Assembly (NCBI GenBank): GCA_002633005.1 | Contig: NMRA01000001.1 | Location: 2,980,997 to 3,044,996 of the forward strand | DNA length: 64,000 nucleotides | Direction of reading: 5' to 3' | Source: Phoronis australis | Lineage: Eukaryota; Phoronida; Phoronidae | Shown here: piece after piece, positions 21,155 to 33,611 of the stretch | Numbering within the stretch: the first letter of the stretch is position 1 | How the letters are laid out: each line of letters begins with the position of its first letter | Notes under the pieces: model-generated | Database searches by the model: none | The model's input: only the letters and a program-made list of their open reading frames with translations | What the model was told of the DNA's origin: nothing | Program-made: the position numbers and the translations under genes

Positions 21155-23644
21155 AGTGGGTAAAACTCGAGTGGGACGTGAAGGTGTGTACTACATACAC
21201 ACACCCACGTCTCTTTCGAGTTTACAACACGTTCCTACTGATCCCCGTATAACAAGAACACCCCTGCACCAACTCCAAGACAGAGTCTGCCTAAAAACCC
21301 GTCTACTGGCCCCTATAAGCCATTAATGGGTGTTTTATGGCCACCACTTTCACAAATACGGTCAATTATGACCAACCGTCGTTTGCTGGACTGGTGACTT
21401 GCGTGAATATAGCTGTAAAATCTCAGTTAATCCAATTAGTTGCCTCTCCGCTATTGCAAAAGATTATGGATTTTTATTGTTCATGCCCTGGGAACCTTTA
21501 TGACATTTGAATATGAACGCACATTGTATTTTGACATTTTATGCGCCATTTGAAAAGATTTAATTCAATATTAGAGTTTAAGTAGCCTACGTTTGACGAC
21601 AACTGAATCATATGAAACATACAACTGGACTGTTTTCCAAAACGCTAATAGGCTTTGTTCTTAAAATGTCCCACACTTGCTATCAAAACAAGAACTTCTA
21701 GGATTTTCATGAAAAAAGTAAAGTTTAATAAAACGAAAAGAAAATGATGTTGTAGCCCATTGCCATAACATAGTGCCGTCGCGGATTCAACGTAATTGTT
21801 TATTCATACTCAAAGCCAAGCGAACATTCCTATGGGCTTTGTTCGCGACTTTATTCTTTCGTGATACACGTTGCGGTACTCTCATACAAGAGGTTATTTG
21901 AACAGTTACGCAATAGAATGGGCACACCTTCCATCCTAGGGGTTGTGTGCACTGTTCGGAGGAGCAAAGCATTTCCCAGATTTCGTCAACATCGAATATA
22001 CGGGCGTGTCGCTCAGATAGGTTAATTTTGACGTCAAGATTCTTCACGGAAGTGAAAGTTTTTCAATTAAATTTCTTACAAGAGGGTCTTCTTTATATAT
22101 TAGAAACTGTACTGAAGGCCTCATAAGTTACAGCAGAATATTTTATAAATCTCTAACTTCTCGAGGGGACGGTATTCGGCTATGTATTTGACGGGAGTTT
22201 GTAATTGGGAAATAGTATATCCGCCCATTTAGAGAGTGGACTCGAAAAAAGAGACCCATTTATAAGAAGCTTGCTTCCATGAAGATCACCCTTTCATAGG
22301 ACAGTTTTGCTCCAGCTCGGACCACTAATAGTTCGAGTCTCCAGAAACATCGTCCTTCCATAGGGGTTAATTCCACAGGGGATTCTTATCGACAGGTGCC
22401 TTTTTAACCCATTGGACTAAAACACTACAGGAAGAGCAGCCACGTTGTCAAAAACGAGGATGCCTTTTGCAACGAACGTTTTAAAAATAAATCGATAACC
22501 CTTTCGTTGACTTTTATAGTTGGAAAGGGTAAACTTTGTTAAGTTTCGAAATCCCAAAGTGAACCTTTTTGTAAGGAATCTGAAACGGCACCCTTACGCG
22601 GGACACTGGTCGTGAAAAAGTTATCCGTCTGAGCTGCATGTCCCCTATCGGCCTACCGAGGCTGGCTAGTTAATTTTCCAGCGTCACATTACCGCCAAAA
22701 ACAGCGGATTGTCTTCTCTCGATTCAAATCCTGTTGATCCCAGCAATAGTGCACAAACAATACATTGAACTCTTCTAAATAATAGATGGGCGCACCCCAT
22801 GATCTTTACACCGTCTGCTATTACATCGTGTTGGTCTAGATTTGACAACTGCTTTTCAACACTGACAATGGAGACAAAGACATAGTCTAGAGATAAGTAA
22901 AGCGCCCACAAAATGTCTTTCACGAATTTCAAGGTGTGTAAATGACATACCTCTAACTCTTCGTCTCGAGATTTCTACCCTCCTCTTACAGCACTGGCTG
23001 AAGAAAAACATCAGCACCCCAACAGTCCCTGACGACGAACTAGTAAGCCTGGATAGAATTCGCTTTCTGGGCTAATTCTCTAAACCATTATTGCATTGTT
23101 TCACATTCTTGGTACAATAATTAATTCAGAAAACAGACAAATACGGACAAGTGTTATGAATAATCCTTCAGGACCAGTCGTGAGTTCCGTAGAGAAAATC
23201 TCGCGAAAACGCAAGACTTCGCAAGATATGCAATGCGAAGCATATGATCACTGTAGCTTCATAGCGAGATTTGCGCTTATTCAAACTCTACACAACTGTT
23301 TTCTGCAAAACGTTCCGTTAAAATCCTACTTCAAACCCAGTTACCACACTTATAACGCAGGAGTAAAATGAAAACCCGTCAAGGATTGTGCCTTCTGAAT
23401 CTCCACCTCACAAAAATTTTTGCAGAAATGTAACAGAATTCCAGATATTTTCAGATTTTTATGACGCTTTATCTTCTACTGAATGTTTACTAGTCTCTTT
23501 TAAAGTACAGTTTTATTTTAGCATTCGACTGGTCTCCTCAACTTAAAAAACTCGTGTAATCGTTGAATAGCAGATTTGGTGAAGAAGCCGTTTGATAATT
23601 AGTCTTTAGCCTTGCTTAGTTAATTCCGTCAATGTCTACACTTC

Positions 23645-23896
23645 CGGGGATTCAAATTTTCTTTTTTAAGAAGGATTTCCTCTTTTTTGGTTTGTATTTC
23701 CTCTTATTTGATTTCCAATTTCTTCCTTTTTCATCTCTTTATATCACCATTTTCACTTTATTCATGCAAAAAATATTTCTTGCTGTTAAATTTCACAACA
23801 CAGAAAACATCTCTATCACATAAGCTTGTCTATTTGTAAAATGATATATCACCCGTCATATTTCCTCTTTTTTGTCATTGGTCATTCAATGCCCTG
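23645..23896. mobile_element. Decayed, inverted copy related to the 1707-2197 hAT-like MITE
   Basis: The right end TTTTTTGTCATTGGTCATTC followed by AATGCCCTG is the complement of the left end of the 1707 element (CAGGGCTTGGAATGACC, AATGACAAAAAA). The interior is T-rich with TTTCCTCTT repeats. The left boundary is uncertain. Confidence 0.45.
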
Positions 23897-24335
23897 ACTT
23901 CTTATTTCGGAAGTTATGGCAGAAAAATAGCACGTGGATTCATATTGCCCTCCCCCTCCTTGCACAATGTCGACATCGCTTTATGTACCCCCAGAGCAGG
24001 GACGATACCTGGACGTATACTGAATAAATTGCCGAGATTACAATCTGAGAGGATACAGTACCCATCCGTGCCTGTTTATAAATAAGTATATATAAGTAGC
24101 GTCTCTACCAACGCTACCTTGAGAAAAAGTTCACCATCCAATGACATCCCGTTATTCGTACGATCATCATTTAGTCTGACGTCACTGGTTTTGTGAATTG
24201 GCGATACGTTGTAAGGTTTGCCACCGTTGGTAATGCCTAAGACATATTACTCCCAGGTAATGCCTATGAAAAATATTTGTTGTGCGATTTACCGTCAAGC
24301 ACTAATGACCGGCAAGTTATCGGTTGAACAATAAG

Positions 24336-24513
24336 CAGGGTTCTCCACGACCAGTTTTAACAGGTTCCTTCAACAGGTTTGCCGAAGCTACCGTCAGGTT
24401 TGGATAACCTGCAACATACGGGCTTTGTGTTTGCTCATAAAGAATGACTGCCATGTCTAATCCAGTTACGTCTTTCCCACAGGTTTGGATTTTTTAAGTT
24501 GTGGAGAACACTG
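24336..24513. mobile_element. hAT-like MITE, CAGGGTTCTCCAC ends
   Basis: CAGGGTTCTCCACGAC at the left; GTTGTGGAGAACACTG at the right, the near-complement. Repeated CAGGTTTGGAT-type motifs lie inside. 178 bp. I see no clean 8-bp target duplication, so the superfamily call rests on the CAG...CTG ends only. Confidence 0.5.
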
Positions 24514-24999
24514 AGTAATGTATGTGTCTACACGCAAACATTAGTAGCTGACTGGCCCTCAAACCATCGTGGGCGGACATCTTCTTTGAACTTGTGACTT
24601 GAGGAAAACTTACTTCAAAATAACAAAGTCCATAGAAAAATGATGTATTTGTGCTCCCCGTCCGTTAAACATTTCGTCTGAAAGTTATTGTGACAGTTGG
24701 TTTATGTTTGTACTGTGATACTACACTAACTACAGTACTGACGTGCAAAATCGGGTTTCCTTACGTCGCTCTTAAGTTACAGCTAAACCAACGGAATGCT
24801 GCTGTCACGGTTTTGCATGAATGAATCTATTCAAACGCTTTCAAAAAATCGTGCATGTTGGTTTGAGAACTGTACTTGAAAATGGATTTGAGAGGATTCA
24901 TTTGGTGTTTTTAATTTAAGGAAAGGGAAACCACTTTATACTTAGATTTCATCAGCTCGTCATCGTTGTATATATCTATTTCAGATTTGGCAACTCGAC

Positions 25000-25111
25000 A
25001 TGGCGGAACCGAGACATAGCGGCGTTCTCATATTCCTGTACATTTTCGCCTTCTTAGCCTTTGCCGCGAACATCATTCTCAACTTCCTTCACTGGTTTGG
25101 AATTGGACAAG
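25000..25111 (+). CDS. TspO-like gene, coding exon 1
   Basis: ATG at 25000 gives MAEPRHSG then a strongly hydrophobic helix ending in FLHWFGIGQ. Donor AAG|GTAAGA at 25112. A 3' splice site (tttcag, 24984) lies 15 nt before the ATG, so a separate 5'UTR exon should exist upstream; I could not locate it. Confidence 0.8.
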
Positions 25112-28088
25112 GTAAGACCACGAAAATCAGTAGCAATCCGTAAACGCCTATTTTGGTTAGAACTGAATGACATTGATCCTGGAGAAACTGTTTCAGTGAA
25201 AACACAAGAACACAAAATACATGCCCCTAATTTATGCCCCTAATTTATGAAATGTTCATATTTGATAGCGCCATATCTTTAGATTGATGGTTGATAGGTT
25301 CTCAACTAGTGAAAATAAAGAAGAGAGAGTAAAAGATTTTGGTGAAACACTGAGTAGGGTAAAACATGTAATTTACCAAAAGTTTCTATTTAAAGAGACA
25401 TTGAATGCGAAAGCTCGTCAGAAATATCTTTTGAATAATTCCTGACGAAAGTACCATCTCGCAACGTCTAGTACAGAGGATTTCACTTTCCCATGTGAGG
25501 AAATTTCCAGAAAAAAATACAAATTTTACGGTTTTTGAAATACGTGTGCGAAGGAAAAACTCAAACAAAATGCTTTGATATCAACAGAAATTTAAAAAAA
25601 AGAAACACGTAAAAACCCTAAAAATACCTAGTAAGCAGGTTGAATTCTGTTTTAGTGGCAGAGAGACACTTTCATTATTGCAATTTAGTCTGTTTATCTT
25701 GTTCCAAGCCTACTTAACTAAATGATATCTTTCGACTGAAGAGACTCCTTCTAGGTACGTAGCTAGCGAAGACACATCAGAGAGCATTTTTGTGTCAATT
25801 GAAGTATAAGCAATTTCATTTGGCAAGAAGCAAATTTTCTTAATACATATTGTTAAAATGTTGTTGTTATTTTGAATTATTGCTGCATTGATAATTTTGC
25901 ATTCTTGTAAACGACAGATAATTCAGCTACTCGTCAACTTCTCATAGATTGACCTTTCTGTGAATGTCAGCTACAGGGTATAAATGTGAAGCCACGGCGT
26001 GCATGGGTCATAATATATTGGCAGCACTTTTCTTTTTCTAGCTACAATGTTGAGAAATGTCTGCCATTTTTATATCGGTCTTTCAGAAATACTTGGATAA
26101 ACTGCGAAATGACTGTGTTCATACAAAATAAAAGCTACTTAAAGCTTCAATTCCTTTCCATTCACTGCATAAAATCGAGAAATATGATAATTTCTGATAA
26201 GCGAGTCTTCCAAAATGGTCTCGATAATGCCCATGCTACAAGAGCAGTTTGATTGAAAGCGATTGAACTGAAGCAGTCAAATTCTCCAGCCTACAATTTT
26301 CTCAAGCCTTTTTAGCTCATTATTGTTTTGGGTGCTCGTCATGGCAACAACAATAGCGTCCTGTTGCGGAAAGAGCATTTCGAGGCTGGTTTTGTAGGGG
26401 TAGGTGGCTTAATTTTTGTTTTTTCGACTGCTGAACAGAAAGCAATGCACTCTCAATGCTTCGGTCACATATCGGACGGTGCTCGGCCGATGTTGCCAAT
26501 AGAATGATCAAACTTCTGGAAACTGAAATGAACTATATGGCTGAATGAGATAAAAGAATTCCAATAGGCTGAGTTTGTTATCATAAAAACGTTAAAAATT
26601 ATCGATTGTATAAATTTAACGTACTGGCCTCGAATGAAATCTGACTTGATCGTGACTGCCGATGGGAACGACGAACCCAAAAATATGAAGGGCGGACGAC
26701 AAATGAGATGCGGACCGACCTTCACATGGGAAGGAAAGACACTGAAAAATGCGAAGAGCGGTCGAGATATGAGAAGGAAAGGTTTGGATGGGAAGGATAG
26801 ACCATATCTTCATTTTGTGTTCCGTGCTCCTGAATGTCAGTGTCGAGTAGCGTGTCGGAAGCTAAAACTTTATATGCCATTATGACTTACACGTACTACA
26901 GCTGAAACCACAAGTCATATAAAAAATTATCACATTAAATTTTACGCATGGTCCATTCCTCACTCGACACTGTGGTTGTAGTGTAGCAGACTATGTCATC
27001 TTCAAAACTTGTAATCACTAATTAATCAGTGACACTCATAATAACCTTGACCTTATAACTTCTTTCCCGTTCTTCGCATGCGTTTGGTGCTCATCATCGG
27101 CAGTCCGTGCTTAACATTAGATGATGAAGCCTTGTAGTGATTAGAAGGAAGGTTGGTCTCACTGAATTTGGGCAGCAAAATGTACGTGCATCAATCACGG
27201 AATAGCGTGGAAATCGTACATTGTGTATTTTTCTCCATTTCAGGTGAAATATTCTCGAATTACACCTCGGTGATGAGAAGCGATTACCAAGTAGACTTCA
27301 AATTGGACGTGGATTGGTCATTTTCGATCATGTGTGTCGCGTACTGCTATCAACTGCAGTGGCTAATTCTGACGGCTCCTTTCAACTTCTGCAGAATTAC
27401 CCCAGACGGCAGTAGCTATGTGTACGTTAACCCAGGCCTTCTTTCGCCAGCATTCTACATCTTTTTCATCTTGGCGTGTGGCTGCGACATTGCTTTGCTC
27501 TTCCTCTGGGATCGGGGATTCTTCGATTACTCGCTCATCCCGAACGGAATGAGTGCGTTCTTCCTCTACCTTTGCATCGGAATTTTGTGCGCGAGAATTC
27601 AAAAGAAAGGCAAGTGGATGGTGAAAGGAGGCATGGCCAGTCATATCTGGATAGCCAGACTTGTCCTCCAAAACGCCATCGGCTTTTGGGCCGCCTGGGC
27701 GTCAATTCGCACGCTCAACCAGCTGGCTATTCTTCTGGTCCATCGTTTCGGCCTCGACAGTGAGCTTTCGGGTACTATCGCTCTGGCAAGCCTGGGTTTC
27801 GAGATCATCATCTATTTCTTACTCGATGCTACTGTCCTAGACCGCTTCACGCGTCACATGTACACGCCGTACATAGCGCCAATCCTCGTCCTCACCGGCA
27901 TGATAGTCACGTCCTTCGAGCCATTCTATCGCAACACGATAATAACTGTTATTCTCCTCAGCGGTGTCGGGTGTCTCTTCCTCGGCAAGATTATGCTCTC
28001 TTTCTGGCGTTGTTGCGTTTTCCCACTCTTTCCATCCTGCGGCAAGTACGACCCGGAACCCAGTGACAAGATTAGCAACAATGATTAG
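25000..28088 (+). CDS. Multi-pass membrane protein of the animal TspO/MBR-related type, complete
   Basis: Two coding exons, 25000-25111 and 27244-28088, join in phase 1 to 318 residues. Hydrophobic segments: about 8-30, 63-84, 105-128, 133-157, 170-207 (probably two), 210-238, 250-268 and 274-298, so eight or nine membrane spans. The pattern W62-SFSI...YCYQLQW resembles the W-x-FSIWG-x-IY-x-WQ block of TspO/MBR-related proteins. FLWDRGFF, an ARLVLQNAIGFWAAW helix and TPYI are shared, as I recall, with an uncharacterised animal family. The TspO family binds tetrapyrroles and lipids, but this distant branch has no established function. N43-Y-T is a possible glycosylation site in the first loop. 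The protein is rich in aromatic residues. The gene lies alone between intergenic blocks. Confidence 0.85.
25112..27243 (+). other. Single intron of the TspO-like gene
   Basis: 2.1 kb, AT-rich. A weak inverted repeat (CGTCAG...CTGACG) lies at 25413-25447. No recognisable exon or element otherwise. Confidence 0.6.
27244..28088 (+). CDS. TspO-like gene, terminal coding exon
   Basis: Acceptor tttcag at 27243; starts by completing a Gly codon and runs GEIFSNYTS to stop TAG at 28086-28088. The 845-nt exon carries all remaining membrane segments. The C-terminus, CGKYDPEPSDK, is hydrophilic. It is visibly more GC-rich than the flanks, as expected for real coding sequence. Confidence 0.88.
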
Positions 28089-28121
28089 TGCACCACTGGC
28101 TTATGTGACTTTAGAAATGAG

Positions 28122-28127
28122 AATAAA
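28122..28127 (+). terminator. Poly(A) signal AATAAA of the TspO-like gene
   Basis: Canonical AATAAA 34 nt after the stop codon. The short 3'UTR is unusual but plausible. Confidence 0.55.
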
Positions 28128-30300
28128 AATTACAGTGCATCGTGTTATTCCGCACAGGTTTGTTCATAACGCAAAATAACAAAAGCCCTTCTAGTTATAT
28201 ACAGTGTATGAAACATGGAACACTTGAAAAAGGATAACGAGTGAAGGAAGCAATCATAATGCAGTTAAAGATTCTCGTCTTTTGTTGAGATCTGTTTATT
28301 TGATATTTGGTTCCAAACGAACATACTAGCTATAAACCACAGCGACTATTTCAATTGAACTCTTCGATAACTCCTTGCTAATCGTTATCCATTTGTGTTC
28401 CCTGTCCTGCATGCTGCCGAAGAGCCAAGTTTGCAGTTTGCGTTGTAACGTTTTGTTATTTACATTCAAACTGCGTCGCTTGCTACCTACGGAAATTAGT
28501 AGGATGCCCGACTATTATATTGCGAGACCACGTTCCATTCGAGATCAGGAATTTAAATCTTCACGAAGGTTATGAAGCACTGTGCGATGATTATTACACT
28601 AATATTGCGTAGACAATATTGCGTTTGATATTGATACAGAAAACCAGCTTCCTGATATTCCTTAATTAAAATTCTTGTCGACTGGTTGGACAGCAGTTGA
28701 GCACAGTTTATGCCACAGTACTTAAACCTGACTTTATGTGCGCAGAACTCAGCCGTCATTTACGTATAGCAACTTAATGTTGCGTTTGTATCAAATACGT
28801 TATTGTGCTTTACCGTTTTCGTTTCTTGCCATTGGGCTTTGCACCTGCAGACAAAAACGCAGCGGACAGTAATTGATGTTTCGACAATGCAGAGAGTTTT
28901 AATTTGCAAAAAAGTGACAATATTGCCAAGGTGTACTAATTAACGTTTTGTTTATTTGAAAGTACTTCAGAGCCACAAAACAACAAAATGTGTTGTTTTT
29001 GTGATTTTTACTACAAATTGCCAATTTTCTCCGCTGTCCGTTAGACATTCGCTGAAATCAAGACCGATGACCGTTTAAATACACTTCAACTCTAGTCATT
29101 GTAACTGCGGGATTAGCCGGATTCGATTCCAAGCTGGGGCCGATTTCTGAGAATCACTTTTCTCGCCGACATTGTCCCCTTAAACGAATACGAGGGATTT
29201 TTCCACGTGGTATAGGCAAATAGGTTACTTATGTGTTATCAAATATGTATATAAAGTCGTGAATGATAAGTGTTTTTTTTTTGTTATTTTGATGAATTGT
29301 GTAAAGTTAAGTTAACCGGGTTACGTAGGACCTTACCGTTAAGCATGACTGTATTTAGCCAACTATGAACAACACTATAGAGTTCAACTAAGTAGAATTG
29401 TATATTTCCTGAAAATAGGAAGACTGTAAAGTTTGCAATGAATATAAGTACATGTATCACAGCACCTACTGCCGCAAAATAAAAACAGATCTACAGAGAC
29501 AATGACTTTATTTGTCAATGCAATAGATAAAAAAAGTTCTGAGATAGTACAACACCGTATTTACGCAGTCGCCATTTTAAAACTGGGAATCTTTTTAGGT
29601 TTTAAAAACAATACATTCTGTGCGATCGCAAACGCAAAGCGTGATTTTTTTTGCGTGCCTCGTTGTATTCATGTCTCAAATGCATTGTTTTTTAAACCAA
29701 AAAGAGGCTCACTACTAAGACGTCGACTGCGTGAAAAAGGTCTACTCCCCCAAAAACTTTCTCTTACTTTTCTAACTGATGGCAGTGGAGAGTTCCGACG
29801 AATGCAATCAAGCCACGCCCTCTATCAGATACTGATGCGGGGGTCAAACAAGAGCAAAGCCATGGCTGAAATCCATTGCAAGAGCACAACTGCATCAGAT
29901 TTTCTTCTTTGAGTTTTGATTTTTTCACTAAATCTATTGCTTTTAACAGTCGCATTATCAAAATGAGTCCCGAAGAAGCAAACGAACAGTTGCACGCATG
30001 GGTATTTCCACATCTCCAAGCCTTTGAGTCCACTTATAGATTTATTCACAGTTAGATCACTAACCTGGGCTACGTTGCCAATACACGAGAACCTTGCGAA
30101 ACTGAACCCAAGACTTCCCGAGATATGTAAGGGCTTAGCCGGTTACCTATGGTAACTAGTAAAATTTAATTATAATTGAAACCTGTCACATCAACTAATC
30201 TCTCTTTTTGGCTTATTCTAATCGAGTGTACTATATTTACGTTGTTTACTAAAACCATAATAACTGCTCTATTTTGCTCGCCTTTGTGTGGGTAACCCGA

Positions 30301-30440
30301 GGTAAAGTTCAGTAACGCTAGGATCTCGCCGAAAAGCAAGACTTCGTATGATTACGTGAGATATTGCCGCGAATTTTAAATGAGAACATGTAATTTTGAC
30401 TAGATTTTTCTAGTCGCGAGACCGCTATTGAACTTTAACC
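30301..30440 (+). mobile_element. MITE family with AGTAACGCTAGGACC ends, copy 1
   Basis: Left GGTAAAGTTCAGTAACGCTA; the right end as complement is GGTTAAAGTTCAATAGCGGT, a diverged terminal repeat. The interior (AAAGCAAGACTTC, ATTACGTGAGATATTGCCG, GCGAATTTTAAATGAGAACA) aligns with 36255-36392 and, inverted, with 48437-48572. About 135 bp, non-coding. Confidence 0.65.
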
Positions 30441-30471
30441 TGCATCAAGTTATGACAACCTTGGATATTCT

Positions 30472-31357
30472 TAATCCTGGAATATTTAAGGAGGTACTAA
30501 TATACAAACAAGTGATATGGAATAACTGCAACTTAACTGTTGAAGGTAAATCATTATTTTACCAAAATCTGTACAACGCAGGCTTAATATTTTGTAATGA
30601 TTTTTAGACAGCCGGCAGAACAAACTTAAATGGGAAAGCATTAAGAAAAACTATAACTTGAAGGACACATCTGTCTTACCTTTTTCTTTCATTACAACGA
30701 CCTTGAAGAAAGTTCTGGGTGGGGAAGATAGAAGGATTGTTAGTTGTAACAACATTAATTTTTTATTGATCAATAGTTCCAATTCATGGATTAAAAACGT
30801 ATTTATTCACAAGTTTTCTGAGAAACCAGATAATTATGCGTCTTTACTCATTTACTACACAGACAACAAAATTAAAGAAATATATAATCTCCCATTCAAT
30901 CTACCCATAAACCCTCATTTGACAATGTTTAAATACCTTTTCATCCACAAAAGAATTTATACAAATAAGATGTTAAAAATATTTGGTTTTTCACAAACTG
31001 ACCAATGTCCCTACTCTGACGAGGTCCGACTTTCCAGCATATGTTTCACAGCTGTTGCTGTGTTAAACGTTTCTGGAATTCTTTACATCATTTCATAAGT
31101 AAAGTTTTTCACTTACACGCTGAACCATTCAATGGCATGTGCCACTTTTTAGTTTGTTTCATTGGCAATCTAAGCGAAATCTTCAATACCATATATACAC
31201 TCATGCTCAACATTATATTTATACATCATCGAGAGATGGGTCTCAACCTTGTCTTAATAAGTTCAAATTTATACTTTTTGACGCAGTGAATCTTATTATT
31301 TTTAACGCCTCGGATAAAACTTCAGAACAGTGGAGGGTTTTGCAGGCATCTCTTTAA
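30472..31357 (+). mobile_element. Degenerate non-LTR retrotransposon (LINE), 3' end of ORF2
   Basis: Pieces of one protein appear in successive frames: VIWNNCNLTVEGKSLFYQ and LYNAGLIFCNDF (to 30604), then KLKWESIKKNYNL to FKYLFIHKRIYTNKML and QCPYSDE (to about 31020), then TFQHMFHSCC-VKRFWNSL (from 31032), then KFKFILFDAVNL to a stop at 31355-31357. This order is typical of the region after the reverse transcriptase, with the C-terminal zinc-knuckle-like Cys/His motif (C-x-Y...H-x-FHSC). At least three frameshifts make it dead. The style fits Tx1/L1-like elements. No poly(A) tail is visible. Confidence 0.75.
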
Positions 31358-31504
31358 AATGATTCAAACAATATTACTTTTATAACCACTTCTGTGTTGT
31401 ATTATAAGACAACTTACTTTTTCATAATATACACCTATGCAAATGTAAATATATATTAAGTTAAATAAACCGAGTGAATGTGAGTGTGAATGTGTGTATG
31501 AAAG

Positions 31505-31640
31505 CCCCCCCCCCCCNNNNNNNNNNNNNNNNNNNNNNNNNNNNNNNNNNNNNNNNNNNNNNNNNNNNNNNNNNNNNNNNNNNNNNNNGTGTGTATGAAA
31601 GCCCCCCCTCCCCCTTCCCCCCTCCCCCTTCCCCCCCCCC
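31505..31640. repeat. Poly-C/CCCCCT simple repeat interrupted by a 72-N gap
   Basis: GTGTGTATGAAAGCCCCCC occurs on both sides of the gap at 31517-31588, followed on the right by (C)nT and (C)nTT tracts. Duplicated flanks suggest the gap is a collapsed or mis-sized simple repeat. The open frame across it is an artefact. Confidence 0.8.
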
Positions 31641-32386
31641 TTTTTATAATAATCTTTTACTAATTATCCGCCCAATCATTATTTTATTCGTTATTTTCGA
31701 AATACTTATTTTTCCTGTATATATGACGTATTGTTCTTTAGTAAGTTGTAAAGATATGTATTTCGTACTGATATGCTTTCTGGGTTAATAAACGTATTAT
31801 TCATAAAAAAGTTATGGGTAGTTCATTTGAGGACGACATATTGCAGCTGGACTGAGCTACTCGTCTTCGCTGGTCTTACTGTAGTCACATGGTTACAGTG
31901 AACGGATTTGTTTTTGTCATCTGATGTGACGTCACACTAAGGAGTAACCTACTCGCACGCCGGCCGGGGGCCATTTTTCGATTTAGCAATTTTTGGTTTG
32001 GCCAACTTCAATAAAATCTGAAGTTTTCTTCAATCACTGATGGTTTCGATGGTATTGTTGGGAACGGATATATAATAATATCATGGAAAGAAATATTATG
32101 ACCGATTTCATGAGAGCAAAAGACATAATACGATTTTCGCCTTTAGCCACATGAATATGGGAAATAAAGCTTTAAGTTTTGTTGAATGAATCAAAGGAAC
32201 AATTACAACTGCAGCCAGGCCACCAAATTACTCTAATGACCCTGTGGCTGCAGATACACAAACTTACGACTGAAAAAACTCTTACTTCTTAAAAGATTTT
32301 CAGTGGAATACCCATCTGATAGGCTATTCAACACCGTTGTAGGACCCATGCATTTTTAATGTTCAAGGACATATGCCCCAAGTATA

Positions 32387-32462
32387 GTTTCGAACCCACA
32401 GAGGCACACTGATCATTGTTTAACTTAAGCGGCTTAGAGCCAAGCACTGGGCTATTACCAAG
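32387..32462 (-). repeat. tRNA-like sequence, probable SINE head
   Basis: On the minus strand TAGCCCAGTGCTTGGC (A-box-like, 32454-32439) precedes GTGGGTTCGAAAC (B-box-like, 32399-32387). A full cloverleaf is not formed. Different in sequence from 18248-18326. Confidence 0.4.
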
Positions 32463-33611
32463 GGGTATAGTACACTCCTTGGTACTAGTACCTGCTGTCC
32501 ATGCAGACTTGACGAGACGATGCACAACTTTGCCTTGGTCACCACATGAGGGCGTGTGATTCTACATAGTTCCTAGTATAGCTGAGGGTTGCCTCATGTG
32601 CCGTTTAAATCGATTGTGCGCCACGCATGTGCTCACCCAGCCTTCAATATGGAGGGGCTCGAATTCCTGACGTTTCGGACCTTTTGGTAACAAAAAAGCG
32701 GGCGGACCAAAAAAAAAAACAGGACGGGGGCACCACTGTGAATTGCGCGTTTGTGCTTGTTTAGTGGACTTTTGTCTCATTTTCTCAGACTTTTTGTTTC
32801 TCACAGGCGGACCTTTTTGCCCACTTCGCCAATTGGGGGGCTCGTTCTAGTGCGCTCATGAAAAGTGAGGGTGTATGATGTTGTCCAACGTCCTTAACCG
32901 CATTTCTTAAATCCTTTGTAGGATCGAAAAGCTAAGATCGTATGCAGCAGACGATGGCACTTGTCATTCTAGGAAGTTTCGACTAGTGCTCACCCCTCCT
33001 TGTGGCAATGTTGATAGTTCAGAGTTCATTTTTAGTACCTACCAAACCCTTGAGGAATCGTCATGCAATGTGGCAAATTAGTTTCTAAAAGGTGCAGTAA
33101 ACCCGGTCCCTCTGTCAATCATAAACTTTTGATTTATTGCACTTATCACTATGAAACATATTTCGTTCTTTCTTTGCTCAGGTTAGATCGGATTTCAAAG
33201 CTTGAGAAGAATTTACGGTTTGTTACTGCTTCACACCAGGGTACTTGTCAAGGCGGGTTAGTTTGATGCAGGTCGTCAACGGCATTCCAGAAGTTTTGTC
33301 TTTCGCTTGTTTGTTCTAGGATTGGCCAACACCCGCCAATGTTCGCACAAATTCGTGTTGTGCTGAGCCCTGCACTTTTCTTAATCTGNTGAAAAATTTG
33401 AGATTTTCTACGAGTAGGTTTTTTTTAACAACAAATGTTACACATCAAGACAGTAAAAGGTTACACATAAATCACGTAAACATGAGCAAAAACCATTTAG
33501 GAAGAAACAAAGTGTAACATTTCAACTAATAACATCAACTTCTCAATGAATAAAAGAATACATGCTTTTGTGACGTCCAGTATTCACAGGCATAAAGCCA
33601 GACAGTTCACT

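Larger units (their letters stand above)
17191..24984. other. Intergenic region between the PAK 5' end and the TspO-like gene
   Basis: About 7.8 kb. It contains a tRNA-derived SINE head (18248-18326), a 112-bp tandem duplication (18942-19170), a MITE with GAATTTCCGAAA ends (20741-21154), a decayed hAT-like copy (23645-23896) and a hAT-like MITE (24336-24513). No open frame shows a recognisable domain. Confidence 0.6.

Noticed and set aside
21787-22047. 86-codon Cys-containing minus-strand frame
   Set aside because: Cysteine spacing suggested a zinc finger at first, but it fits no known pattern and has no supporting splice sites.
29502-29912. 136-codon plus-strand open frame
   Set aside because: No recognised family and codon use like the surrounding intergenic DNA.
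31474-31788. Proline-rich frame across poly-C and the gap
   Set aside because: A simple repeat plus N bases; no coding evidence.
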